In this document: in pieces, positions 31,413 through 44,062 of the stretch
Position numbering within the stretch: position 1 is the stretch's first letter
Layout: each line of letters begins with the position of its first letter
Assembly (NCBI GenBank): GCA_037074765.1
Contig: JBAMDO010000028.1
Coordinates: 248,001-312,000, forward strand
Direction: 5' to 3'
From: Mansonella perstans
Taxonomy: Eukaryota; Nematoda; Chromadorea; Rhabditida; Onchocercidae
DNA length: 64,000 bases
Program-made: the position numbers and the translations under genes
Notes under the pieces: generated by a model
Database searches by the model: none
What the model was told of the DNA's origin: nothing
What the model saw: only the letters and a program-made list of their open reading frames with translations

Positions 31413-33705
31413 ATGGGTCGTGATTGGCTTTTCACAGAGGAGCAACTTGCAAATACGCCATCTAGAAGAGATGGAGTTAATCGTGTCGAGGAAGACAAAT
31501 TACGAAGAGAAGGAATCAAGTTTATTGTCGAGATTGGCAGTGGTTTAAAATTGTAAGTTAAGAAAAGTTAAAAATTTTTAAGTTAAAAACTGTGAAATTG
31601 TTTTGCATTTATCAAAATGATACTGATAATATGAAGATTTATAGTTCAAAACGTCCTGTTCTGAAATATCAAATCTTATTTGAATGGCACAAGTACCTTT
31701 ACTTATTTTTCGTACAATTCGGACTAATTCATCAGTTTAGAATTTAGAATTACGTGAAAAATTTGGAAAATTGAGTGTTTCAGGCAACCAAATCCAACAC
31801 TAGCAACAGCAGCTGTTTACTTCCATCGTTTCTATATGTTTCATTCTTTCAAGGAATTCCAGAAGCATGTTTGTTTTATTTCTGTATTATCAAAGAATCT
31901 CCTTTCTGTATTATCAAAGAATCCTTCATTAAGTCTTAAGCGAATATATAAAATAAATTAAATATCAAACTGTAAAAACTATTTATGAAGGTACTTATTT
32001 TATTCTTTGTAAGCCATCAGCAGTTTTTTGTAAGCTAATTTGTTGAATTATGATGGAGCATATTTTAGTTATTTATACACTTCTGTGTATTTTTCAATTC
32101 AGGGAAAATGCATTATTGAAATAAAGCCATAAGTATGATTCTCAGCAGAACCACTGCTAAAATCAGTGTGATGGGATCAGTTAAATCATTAAAATAGAGA
32201 TCCATTTTAGTTGACAGCTTTGGGTTGTCTGTTTTTGGCTGGAAAAGTCGAGGAAACACCGAAAAAATGCAGAGATATTGTACTGATTGCGAAGGAAAAA
32301 TATCCTGACTTATACAGTATGAAAAATGCAATTGTAAGTGATTAAAGATTGTACTATAGATTAAGATTAAGCTTTATGATTACGGTGAATATGCATTAGA
32401 AGTTTTTGTAAGATAACTTTTCACCCTGTATAGTTTATCTTAGACATAAAATTTCAGGAGGAGGTGATGGGTATCGAACGAGTTTTACTACAAACAATTA
32501 AGTTCGATCTTCATGTGGATCACCCATATACGTTTCTGCTACAATATCAAAGGGTCAAATTTTGAGGAAATGAGGCTTATTAGATCTACTTTCGGCGACA
32601 AAATACTGAAGAATATATGGTCTTCATGATTAATTTCCAAGATAATTGTTGAAGTTTTAAGGTTTTCAAATTGGACCGAGAAAAGAAGCAGATGGTACTG
32701 CAGAATGCGTGGACATTTGTCAATGATTCGATATCAACTACGTTATGCCTTATGTGGGAACCAGAAGTAATAACCCATGTTGTTTTGTTTAAATGATATC
32801 GTCATATAGTTTAATTCATCGATAGAATCAGATATATGGCATAAGCTGTTTATAACTTAAAATATGGTGGTGGTCAGGACGACTCAAACATTTGTTAGCT
32901 GAAGTAGTACTGGAGACTAACCATTGGTGTTACAGTTGGTCATTGGAGTGGCTGAAATGTCTAGGAAGAAATTTTCAATACAATCGGTGCAAGACTTAAC
33001 TCGTTATAATATTTTACGCTAATCTTGAACCTCTGAATCATTAAAGAAAGAACAGAAATATTTCCGCGAAAACTGTTTAGGTAATTGCTATTTCGCTGAT
33101 ATATATGGCCTTGAAAATGACGAAGCTGGATAACTGTGATTGGGTTGATAGACAGCCAGGCGAGCAATGGTGGGATCAGTTCGTCGCCAATTTGACTTCT
33201 GATATGATGGAGGATGTTGGTTTTTTTGATACTTTCATTTTAAAGCTCCTCCTTTCCATGAATACTAATGACATTCTTATCGTTTCTTATTTGTTGCTGC
33301 GTCACTAATGCCTAAATCTATCACTTTTTTAAACTACATAATTTCTCATCATTTTAATCATCTAGTACATCTCACACAAACAATATTACGATTAGAAGAT
33401 ATCTTTGGCCATTTAAACATGACATCACTTATTCCGAACAATCGAAACAATCGAATAAATATTATACTGTTTTGCTATGATTCCAATTCAAACCACCTAT
33501 GATAAATAGAGACAGATTAACAAAATCTTTTTACTAGTAGCAATATGTGACATGTGACCTTGCCATCTTATCAGAGTTATAAATTATTTAAAATCTTCTA
33601 GCAAGTGTTAGCGAAGACAACAGATTTCATTAATATTTAAAATGATTCTAGGTTTGTCATAAAGTGCTTGATTATTATACGATTACGAAGACGGAGAGTC
33701 GTTGA
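31413..33705 (+). CDS. CCNK: Cyclin K, about 245 aa
   Basis: Cyclin partner of CDK12/CDK13-type kinases that phosphorylate the RNA polymerase II C-terminal domain. Seven exons join in phase: 31413-31552, 31784-31868, 32211-32333, 32458-32553, 32662-32766, 33081-33215 and 33652-33705. The first cyclin box carries [22 protein letters not shown] and [15 protein letters not shown]. It continues through [20 protein letters not shown], and the second box has [20 protein letters not shown] and [25 protein letters not shown]. It stops just after the second box (KTESR), so the long proline-rich tail of vertebrate cyclin K is absent. The donor after exon 4 (GTCAAA) is weak but keeps the frame. Confidence 0.93.
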
Positions 33706-34798
33706 TGTTCGCTTTCATATATTGAGTCAGTTCATTAAACCGCAGTTCCAATGGAAAGAAAGTATAATGCTCGGTGAAATATGGCCAGAAAATGTTATTC
33801 CTGTCTCGGAAAATTGTCCACTACTTTGTCATTGTAGCTAATACGGGTTTTGTACAGTTTATTATATTTGTTAAATTACATTCCAACAATTTTTCGTAAA
33901 TAACAATGTTATTCATACTAAAAATTTTTTTATTCTCGTTTTGATATATTAAAAACTGACTAAATGAAACATTGATAACTCATACGTGAATATTTCTATA
34001 GGTAAGGATTTTATTGTGCTTTGCTTTCTGCTCAAAAATATTTGTAGGAGTAACTTCCGAAATAGAAGTAACTTGGATGTGATGTTGGGAATGAGTATTC
34101 CTGCCAAATTCAAATTTTTGTCGTCATCAATAAAACTTAGTTATCACATAGAAAAAAGTAAGAAAACATTCAAAGATGAGATAAAACTTGCTGATGTAAC
34201 GAGAAGTGGAGAGCTAAATCTCATCATGCAACTATTAGATGTAAAACATTTGCTTAGAGAATACAAGATTACACAATCACGAGATGTAGAGATTTGTTAA
34301 TTGAACAGTTGAAATAGCTAATTCACGGAGAAGAAGATTGCTTTTATTTTAAGCAAACAAAGACTATAATAATGTTCGAAAAAATTCGAAAGTATGGAGT
34401 TCATCTGACAAAATTTGCTCAAAAAATCGTTGACATGTCGTATTGTAAATCAAACCATAATAAAGTAAATGAAAACAATATGAAGATGACAACATTTGCA
34501 GTATATGCAAGTGTAGTGAAATTACGAGAACCTAAGCAAAACATCCAAATGCCTGTGACAAGTATCACACAGGTCCATCCAGCAAGCCATTTCATGGATA
34601 CATACCGGAAATACTCGTCCTGTAATGTTCTCTAATTACATTAGTCGATTTCAATAAAATCAGTATGTACATTTAAGCATTAATTTAAGTTTCAATGTAT
34701 GGAGATTTCCTGTGTCCAGCTTTTATTCTAATGTATCGAAGTTCTTTGAATAGCATTCTAAAAAGTTATCATTTTCTACCGCAGAATTGTGATCGATT
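33706..34798. other. Spacer between convergent cyclin K and FMO genes
   Basis: Plus-strand frames at 33986-34300 and 34372-34635 look partly coding-like but match no family and have no good splice links. They may be 3' untranslated sequence or decayed exons. Confidence 0.45.
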
Positions 34799-37700
34799 CT
34801 ATAAACTTACAATTCTACCGCTTCTTTTGTATCTCCTCATGCGACATTCTCTGTTCTTCAGTGGAGCTTTCACTCGTTTGGGAAGGCATATCAATGTTTC
34901 TCTGGCTTTATCCCAAGATCCAGGACCTTCAAGACGGTAGACATACGGTGCATTAGGACTTATAAGCAATCGAAGACAAAAACTGGGCTCTGTGAATATG
35001 TACTGAAAATGAGCTAGATAAAATGGAGAAAACAGTGCAAAAAAAATTTTAACTGCAAAATTTTGAAATTAACTTGAAGAAAACAAAACAGAAATGTATA
35101 AATGCATGAAAATATGTGTATATATGTGCAAAAAATTGATGCAAATATTAATTCGAAAATTACCTTCTTCAAATTAGGTTTACAACCAATTTGTTCAGCA
35201 ATTTCGTCCATGTATTTGATGTAATCCACTTGGACAGTATGTTTTTCACTTTTGAAATATCTGTTGTAAAAGATGAGCTGACTTTTTTGAAAGTCAAAGT
35301 ATTTGCATAAATTTGATCCATTCAAAGCATTTTACAAAAAAGCCATATTACTATAGATAGCTGTCAAGAAAATTATTTTCAAAAACTAATTTATATTACT
35401 AGTTATAAATTGAAGATAAAGATAGCTCCAACCTTCTCTTAATTTGACTCTGTTTAAGTTTAATATCAGCCAACATCTCTGCGTGAAGAGGAAGTCTAAT
35501 TTGGCCATTAAATACAGCAGCAACCCATCGACATTGCATTTCAGATATTGGTAGAATACTTCCAATAGGTTGGATTAAACCGATAACCGCTAGGGAAGGG
35601 TATTTCAATGGAAAAACATATTTGTACAGTTCCACTTCTTGATTCTTGAAAATATGGCATAAAAAAAAAACCGTTGCTTGTTTCAAAGTTCATTTATAAT
35701 TCCAAAGGTTATTCATGAAATACTTCATGAACAAAACTTTGGAAAGAAAATTTTTTAAACTAATTCAAATTTCATACGAGAATAGTTTTCCTCTACCGTA
35801 AAATTAGTGAGATTTCGATCAGAGCTATTTTAAACTACTCCATTGTAAATTTATATTGCAATCTTTAAATGGTTTAAACAGGATATTTAGAAATGTAGGT
35901 CAACACCTCTAGTGGTATAATAAATTCTGGATATAGAAATGGAAAACCGAACGTATAACCAGTTGCAAAAATGATCACATCAGCTGGAAATTGACGCCCT
36001 CCCTTAACCTGAATGGTCGTCTCCTGGATTAGTTCAACATCTTCCTGAACAATGAATAATGAGATATAAGAATAAAGTAGTCCTCAAGAAAATATTTCAT
36101 TATAACATAAAAATCACCGTAATAACGATCCGACCGCTGCAGAGAAGATTGGGTAAATAATCGTTGATTGTAGGATGCTGTTGCAGAAACCGATGGTTCG
36201 GACGAAGTCCATACAGATCATGATCCAGTCGTGACTTGAAGGAAAATAAGGAGCAAAAATACTTTTGAAATACGAACTTTGCAATTGCCAAAGCAGATAT
36301 GATGTAATCAAAAGAAGAAAATGAAAATAGCAATAATATATAGTGTATTCTTCAAATCCAACACTTAATTTCTGCCAGAAAAGAAATTAAGTTAAAGAAA
36401 ATAAATTTATTGATTTTAATATGAATGGTAAGTTAGTTCCTTCACTGCGTCTACAATCACTTGTATATTTAATACATTAACAAACTTGCAGACGATATTC
36501 CATGAAATCGTTAGCAAGTGTCCATGGTAATTTATCCATCAAATAGCTGTATAAACGAGTCATCATCTTCAAATCATGAGGGATACCTCCTTGACTTACA
36601 CGATTGAATATCCACGAACCACGTCGGGTAGAAACTGTTACCTATAAGTACATGCTTACAAAATAATTAACTTACTAGCTATCAGATAATTAATGAATCT
36701 TTGCACCGCATTGTTTGAAAATATTTCGAGTCAAGATTCTAAAATTCCATTGATTATTTTCAATCATCATTTAGAAATCAAAAGATAATACTATGCAGCG
36801 GCATCCATGAATGGCAAACTTTAGGACACGAGAATCTGAATGATCATCGATTTGGATCTCACTAAAAAAACTAACCGTTAATAAAAATTTCCCTACTTTC
36901 TATCGTAATACTAACTGATTTTGCAACTCCAGCTAGTTCTGCAGCAATATCGAGAGCTGAATTACCGATTCCAACGATGAAAATATCTTTTTCTTCAAAC
37001 CCGTGGTAATCGCGATATTTATGGGAGTGAAGGATACGCCCTTTGAATTTTTCACTCCCTAAATATAACTGAACGAGTCACCCAATTTTTTCAAATCAGG
37101 GCTGATAACACCAAATTACTTTTAAACGATCATATTTTAAGAAATTTCAACTAAATCAAAAAACTATTACAGTCAGAAGATCCTGAATATCTTATTTGGT
37201 TAAAAAAGCGATAAAACAATGTTTCAATTTCTACAAAACAATTAAATAATTCTCGAAGAAAGATTTTGTGAAAATAGTCCAAATGTACCAGGTATACAAG
37301 GATATTTTGGGAAACTATGGTGTCCAGTGCATATCATTACGCAATCAAATAGCTTCTTATCACCATCACTTGTTCTTACTTCCCAAAAATTACCCTTTCG
37401 TGAAACCTATAAATAGAAGCCCAAGTTTCTCGAATTTAAGCATTAGATGTTCAGTCAATGCTTGAGTTTAAACTTTATTAGGAATAAATTGTTAAAAAAA
37501 TTTAACAGAAGCTATAATTTGTTTGGAACTAATATTAAATAATTATAAAAATTACCTGCTGCACTGCAGTGCTGAAACAAATATGTTGATATAAATCATT
37601 CATTTTAGCATAATCTTTCAAGTATTCCAAAACTTTTGAATGATGCATGAAATTGCAAAAACTAGCAGGAGGTGGAAAATCAGAATATGCTGACATTTCT

Positions 37701-38467
37701 TTCGATGTATTCATTATTGTTGACTTCATCACCGTACCTCCTTGCTGAATTTAAAGTTTAAATTTCCTTATATTAAGCGCATTTTAAACATTCATTCCAT
37801 TTCTTGTAATTCCATTTATTCTACTACTAACTCTAAAAAAAAAAGAAATTGGATCTGGATAAATATGAATAAAATGACAGGTCAGCGTGCAAAAAAATAT
37901 TTTCACTTCTTTTTTACCCAAATATAACATTTTTGAATGATAGAGTAAGTAATTCTTTCAGCTCTTTTAGCTTCATAATAGTATTGATTTTGGAGAAAAA
38001 TAGCCTTACAATTCATGTTATTCATTCCATTTCACTAAATTTGAAAAAAAGACAAAAATCTAGCAACAATAATACCGATGAACTCAATATAGTATTCTTA
38101 AAAATTTTGGCCGAAATATTTTGCGAGGTAATTGAAGTATACTGGAATGAAGTTAATATCATTTTATGTCATTGAAGATTACAATGACATTTACATTAAT
38201 AACTTTTATCTAAGGCAGCTCGTTTAATTGTCCTATTGGCCTTGACGCATAACTATTGAAAAATTGACTCGAAAACTTCATGAATTAAATATCAAGTCTT
38301 TACAGTTACAATTTTCAAGTTCAGCTTACTGTTAATTCAGGTCGATAATTCCACAAGCCTCCAATATCGTTGGTACGTTCATAGGCTACTACATCGAAGC
38401 CAACTGCACGACATTCTTTGATGGCAGGTAGACCACTTGCCCCTGTACCAATCACACAAATCCGCAT
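34799..38467 (-). CDS. Flavin-containing monooxygenase, about 503 aa
   Basis: NADPH- and FAD-dependent oxygenase acting on soft nucleophiles such as amines and sulfides. Ten exons join in phase: 38330-38467, 37556-37744, 37289-37406, 36916-37058, 36486-36641, 36118-36234, 35907-36044, 35433-35644, 35164-35260 and 34799-35002. Motifs are FAD-binding GTGASG (residues 7-12) with ERTNDIGGLW, the FMO identifier FKGRILHSHKY (153-163), NADPH-binding GIGNSA (178-183; the last residue is usually Gly) and FATGY (313-317). The C-terminal part keeps LAVIGLIQPIGSI and YRLEGPGSW. The length is near normal for the family. Unlike mammalian FMOs, no hydrophobic C-terminal anchor is present; the end is basic. 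Confidence 0.93.
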
Positions 38468-39267
38468 AGTACAAACAAAACGATTAGTACAATTTCAGAT
38501 CAAACTGTCTTGTGCATTGATTGTTATTTATTTTCGCAAAATTCAATGTAGGACAATGCATTTCTATTCTCCGCCTTCCTTTTTAATCTTCTGCTCTCAC
38601 TCCTTGAGATTTAACATAAGGGTCAGTAGGCCAAACAATAATCTGCGAAGCAGCTATAAAAATGAAGATTTCATGCTCTCATAAATTTCAGGAGTGCGAA
38701 ATACTGAATAAACATTCTCAGAACTAGCGAAATAAAGTTGAATTTGGATTTAGAAAACCTTTTTCATTCCTCTTACAACCTTACCGACTTCTTGCATGCC
38801 AAAATAATGGGCTAGTGAGTGATTTGGCTAAAACGAAATAAGAGTTAGAAGAATTTATCCACCGTTCAAGCTCATCCTTCAGAAGACAATTAGTATATTC
38901 AAGTGAATGAACTTCCTGAACTTTTGAATGTTATAAAATTGCAGATGCAAACTATTTACATAAAATTTACTAACTTTTATAAAAGCAATGTGCAAAAAAC
39001 AGATACACTTTTGACGCGTAACCATATACTTGAGTAGAAATTGAGATGAAATACAGGAAAATTGTTAAAACACATCAAATATATGAAACTTCTCTCAAAT
39101 ACAAGCTATAATACACTTTATAACACAGAATCATATTTCACTTATCGACTATTACAAAAGCGATTAAAGGAACGACAAAAGAAAGGAAAATGACAAAAGT
39201 CTAACCTGAATTTGGCGATCAGTTACAGAAGATCAGTTAGAAAATAAATTTTACCAAAAAAGATCTT
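38468..39267. other. Spacer between FMO and CNPPD1
   Basis: The two genes run in the same direction. This stretch holds the FMO 5' region and the CNPPD1 3' end. No gene or RNA was recognised. Confidence 0.5.
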
Positions 39268-41613
39268 TCATCTGTGCAAACTATGGATCGATAAAGTATC
39301 GCCACCAAAAGCAGTCCAATTAAACAGTTTATTGTAATTGATAGCAATATTCGACATCAAAAAGGCACGAAAAACATGCTGAACATGAGGTGTGTGCCAT
39401 TCATAAAACTTGCCGTAATGAACAGAAGAAAAAGCATTTCCTTGTTGTGTCATGTTATCAACAGTAGAAGTGCCAGACAGCACATATCTATCATTTTTTA
39501 TCAAATTACCTGAAATCATATAATGTTTGATAAATCCTTGCAGAAGCCATGAGAAAAATGAATTCAAAAATCTCGAAAGCATAAACATGATAAATACAAA
39601 ATTATACTGTCATTCCTACTTTTCTTTTCTCTTTACTCTAAATTATTTAATCCAAATTTTACCACACACTAGTCATTGTAACTTGCAAGAAGCATTTCTT
39701 TGGAACAAATGCCTATTGCAAATGAATTCAGAGAAATTTCCAGCAAAATATGATGGCATATCCCAGTTAAGTGATTATAGAAAAAAGAAAAATCCTCAAA
39801 CTCACGTGGCCTGCTTGCTGATACTGCAATTTGCGAAAACATCAAAAGTGAAATAACCGCAGCAGAATAAACAAAAGTATATGCAGCAAATGATAAAATT
39901 AACGGTTTGAAGCAATCAGAAATGAAACTGATCTTTGACAAAAGTACAGCTATTTCATTATACGTACAAAATCCGCGTTTTTTCAAACTGTCCCTCGCTA
40001 CCCATGCTTCCACTTCTTCCAATATCCGTATAAATTCAACATTACTTACACTGATGTTCCAACGCTAAAAATCACCTGTTATAAAGAAATTTCATTAATG
40101 ATTTACATTATGACTGCTATGCTACAACAAACCGAATTTCATTCTGACATCAAAAATTTTAATACTTTCGGAAGTTGTAAATAAGTACACTATGTCTTCT
40201 CTGAGATGTGTTCTTAAAAACTATTAAATTTAAAAAGTTAGAAAAAGGGCAATGCCGTAAAATCAACATTAGAAAATCTGGAAAATACCATTACGGTTAG
40301 TAAGAAACAAAGAAAAAGTTCTTCAACAAGATGTTATAGAAAAATGTAGAAAAACATACTATTACATCTAGAACGCTCAATTCTATTTCATTGACCCGTT
40401 TCAAAGAGATATTGGCTAGCGCAGCCCATTCATCATTGTAAATAAATTCACGCTGTCCAACGTCCTGAAAAATTGTCAGCACTGAACAGCAAATTAAACT
40501 ATTAATACGTAGGCTTTGATATGTGAACGCTAATACTTGAATGCGAATAATTCTAAGGGATAAAAAAAATAAAATAATGATGCCGAAGCGAAAGAAAATT
40601 TTGATTAGTAATGAAATAATGTAAGAAAATGAAAAAGAGAAGAAAGTTTTGTAAATAAAACTACTTACATGAATATATTTGCTTGCAATTAAGAGCGCCG
40701 AAAGATACAATTCGTCAGAATCAGAAGATTCAAAACATGCTTTATCAGCAGTTCGTATACGATCAAGATATACCATTGCTATTAAAAATGTACACGCATC
40801 TACATACCCGTGACTGTAAATAAAGTCTTATAAATCACAAAATTGATGAAAATGAATTTACTATTTAAAACAAATGGACAAGTGTCTGATAATACTGTAT
40901 AAATTCAATTGATTAAGACTGATAACACGGTTCCACTAAATAAATCTTTTTCCCATCCTGGTACAGAAAAAAAACAAAAAACTGGTTCATTTCTCAAATT
41001 ATATCTTTTTGTAATAACATAAATGACGGATGTAGCAATTTTTTGTTTCTAAATGGTTTCGATGGGCAAATTATATTAAATTGAGGGACCAATTCTAAAT
41101 TCACATTTAAACTTTAGAGAATTTAAAAATAAAAATGCACCATGACAGGGAGGTTGCTGAATCCAAGCTGATACAACCATATGGACAATGTCTATTGAAA
41201 TAATCCATTGCAAGTTCTGAAATAAATGAAGTATTATTTAAGTTTGGTATGAAATTTATTTTGCAGAAAAAAAAAAAAAAAAAAAAAAACGTAAACAAAT
41301 AAAAAATTTGGGGTGAATGCACTTAATGAGTTTTTTAAATTCCATCCTATAATTTCTGTAATTGAAATTTCATTTCAATTTTTTATCTTATTTTTCAATA
41401 ACCTTTGCAAAGAAAACAGCTGTTATATTAAAGTAAGAAAGCGAATGAACAGCTGACATGTAAACAAATACTTTTTTAAAATTTGAATAAATAAAGTTCA
41501 AATTGATTACCAGAAAGTGGAAGTGGTAACGATTGCATTTGATGACTTCCATAACAAAGCGATCTACGCAAACGTTTCTGTAAACGTTTGAACGAGAGCG
41601 ACACAGGTGACAT
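39268..41613 (-). CDS. CNPPD1: CNPPD1-like protein (cyclin Pas1/PHO80 domain-containing), about 307 aa
   Basis: Six exons join in phase: 41511-41613, 41141-41216, 40669-40813, 40366-40464, 39806-40064 and 39268-39509. The N-terminal RLQKRLRRSLCYG matches the conserved start region of CNPPD1. The cyclin-like core carries FLIAMVYLDRIRTAD, ELYLSALLIASKYIHD, EFIYNDEWAALANISLKRVNEIE and RWNISVSNVEFIRILEEVEAWV. A hydrophobic stretch LSFAAYTFVYSAAVISLLMF near residue 210 may be a membrane span, as in the human protein. The function is not well known in any animal. The exon 2 donor is uncertain by two codons (41141 or 41147). Confidence 0.82.
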
Positions 41614-44062
41614 TCCTAACAATTAAATTTTTTTGTTATGAATGAATAAAATTGAATGAAAATTTGCCAAGCAAACACTCCCACCTGCAACACAACAATC
41701 ATTCCAGTTCAATTAACGTGCCATTTAAAAAATTATGTGCCAGATGGTAATCTAATACTATTCAAATTCGCGCCTTTTTTTGAACCCTTTTTGGAATGGA
41801 TGACGAGCATACGTATGTGCTCGGAGTATCGCTATTGCGTGCGATACATTTCGCAATAAAATTTAACGCATAAAATTAGCTGATAAGCAGTTTACGCGGT
41901 CGAGTTGGGGAAAATTCTTGGTGAAGTTGCAGGATTGTAGCTTTGTTGCACGTTTTTAGGTGATGACGTTAAAGCTAGTTTTTTTTTTGCCTTTTTTGTA
42001 AGACGTTGGAAACGTGAATTTAGGTCACTTTACTTACGTCTAGGCATTTTTTGGCTCTTTTCAATGTCCCTTAAATTAGGTGTTAATCGATTATTTACAA
42101 CCATTTTAGAAATGTTGAGAGTTTGTCCTTTTATGTTCTAATGCGTTCGTTTGAAAGTCGTTGTTATTCTGTAACTTTTAAATGATTAATTAAATCTCCA
42201 TCATATATATTGTATGCTGTGAATGTTGTATCGATTATATATGACTTATTTGTAGTTAATTGAATTTAATAATTTCATTCCAAATTTCAATTTTTGTGAA
42301 AAATCAATATATATATATATAATGATAATTATAAAGTTATTTGTATAAACTCCAGAAGATGAAAAGAGCGTTAATTAGTTAAGATGAGAACTTTTGTGTT
42401 ACGCTGATTTTTAGATTTTTCCTTTCGCTTCTCTGTAAATGCCACTTTGAGAAAGTCCCTGTTATCAGTATTATCAGTATTATCACTTTATATTTTCTAA
42501 TTTTTTTTTTATCCTTTTTTGTGGTTTTTTCATCACTTTCTTTCTCTGTCATTATGAGTGGCTTTACGCGCAAGTAATCGTTGTCAATAAGTTTGTGCTT
42601 GGATTTTTCGGCACTCGGAGTTTTCTGGACGTTTAGTTTTTCAGGAAGTAACAACTGTGATATTCACTTTCTAGATCCTTATCACTTTTTCATGAAATTG
42701 TAGTGCTAGTATTGTAATTGATTTTTAACTTCATAGTAATTTTATTCATTTTTCTTCAAATCTTTCCTATTTTGCAAAAATTTCCATCACAGTATGCCAT
42801 CTCTTATCACACAGTTTAAAATTAGTTTGAAGTTTTTCTCCAAAGTAGATTGTGTATTGAAAATATCAATTAGCTGTAAATAAATTAACTTCTCATCGCT
42901 CTTCATCTCTATTTTAGATATATTAACTTTCCTTAAATTTTAAGCACTTTTTGTAGACATAGGCATTTAAAATTTTTCACTGTAGACTGATAAACAAAAA
43001 TTTTAATCATATCATATTACCTCAAAAAAATAATGATTATATGTGCTATAAGGTCGTTATTGCCTGAGAATTCATTAAACATAGTTTACGTATATAGAAA
43101 GAGAATTGAAATAGATTTTGAGATATTTACTTTTGAATTTTACTGTTTTTTGCAAAAGTTATAATAATCATCAAACCATTACTGCTTTTATTTACCAAAA
43201 ATATACATGCATTCCATTCCTTATTATAGCTAGTATTAGTGCGGCAGTCATTGTTTTCACTGGTTATTGATAGTTTTACAATTACATTATTGTTGTACCT
43301 GTTATATGCACTTCTTTAAATAGTCATCAGTTTCCTGATATATCAACAGAATCTCAATTCTCTAATATTCATTACTTTTGTTTGTTTTCATAATTATTTT
43401 GTAGATAGCCTCTGTTTAGTTTTTCATTCAAGAATATGAATGAGTTGTATTACTTTTTCACTTTTTTTATAGAAATAAGGAATAACTATGTTTGTTTTAA
43501 TAGATGATAGCTTGATAATATTTCAGTCAATCAATGAACTTTTCAACAATAGGACATTTTCTGATATTTTCTATTTGTATTTATATTTTCTATCTGGTGA
43601 AATATTTTACTTTTCCAAATGTTTTTCTACTTAAAAGGCTGTGTTGCAAACAATTGTTCATTAAATTGATGTACAGTTGTTTGGGTTGATGTAAATTTGT
43701 CATTTCAGTAACACTTTTTTCTATTCAGTCCATCTTCATCAATCATCATTACTTAATGATGTGTCTTATGAGTTATCCTTATTTTTCCCATATTGCAAAT
43801 TCTGTCTTTTACGCATAATTGCAAAAATTGAATAATTTACTAATACACGATAAATCTGTAGTTAGTGGAGCGGATCAATTAATTTAATTTGGTTAACCTT
43901 TATTTCAGTTTTACCATACACATAAGAGAATTTGAAAAAGATTGACAAGCGTCTGCAGAAATATTTCTGAAATGCTTTTTTGTTTTTTCTTAATTTTAGA
44001 AATATCGAGCGGACTTGGTTTAAATAAATAATTGGTTGTGATTGTAAAAATCAATATCATCA
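41614..44062. other. Spacer between divergent genes
   Basis: It separates CNPPD1 (minus) and the RGG/AT-hook gene (plus), so it probably carries both promoters. A minus-strand frame at 42379-42654 is Lys-rich with a hydrophobic segment, but it has no match. There is an (AT)n run near 42308-42322. Nothing else was recognised. Confidence 0.5.

Noticed and set aside
42379..42654. A 91-codon Lys-rich minus-strand frame as a gene.
   Set aside because: There is no splice context, family match or neighbour support; Lys-rich frames are expected in AT-rich DNA.
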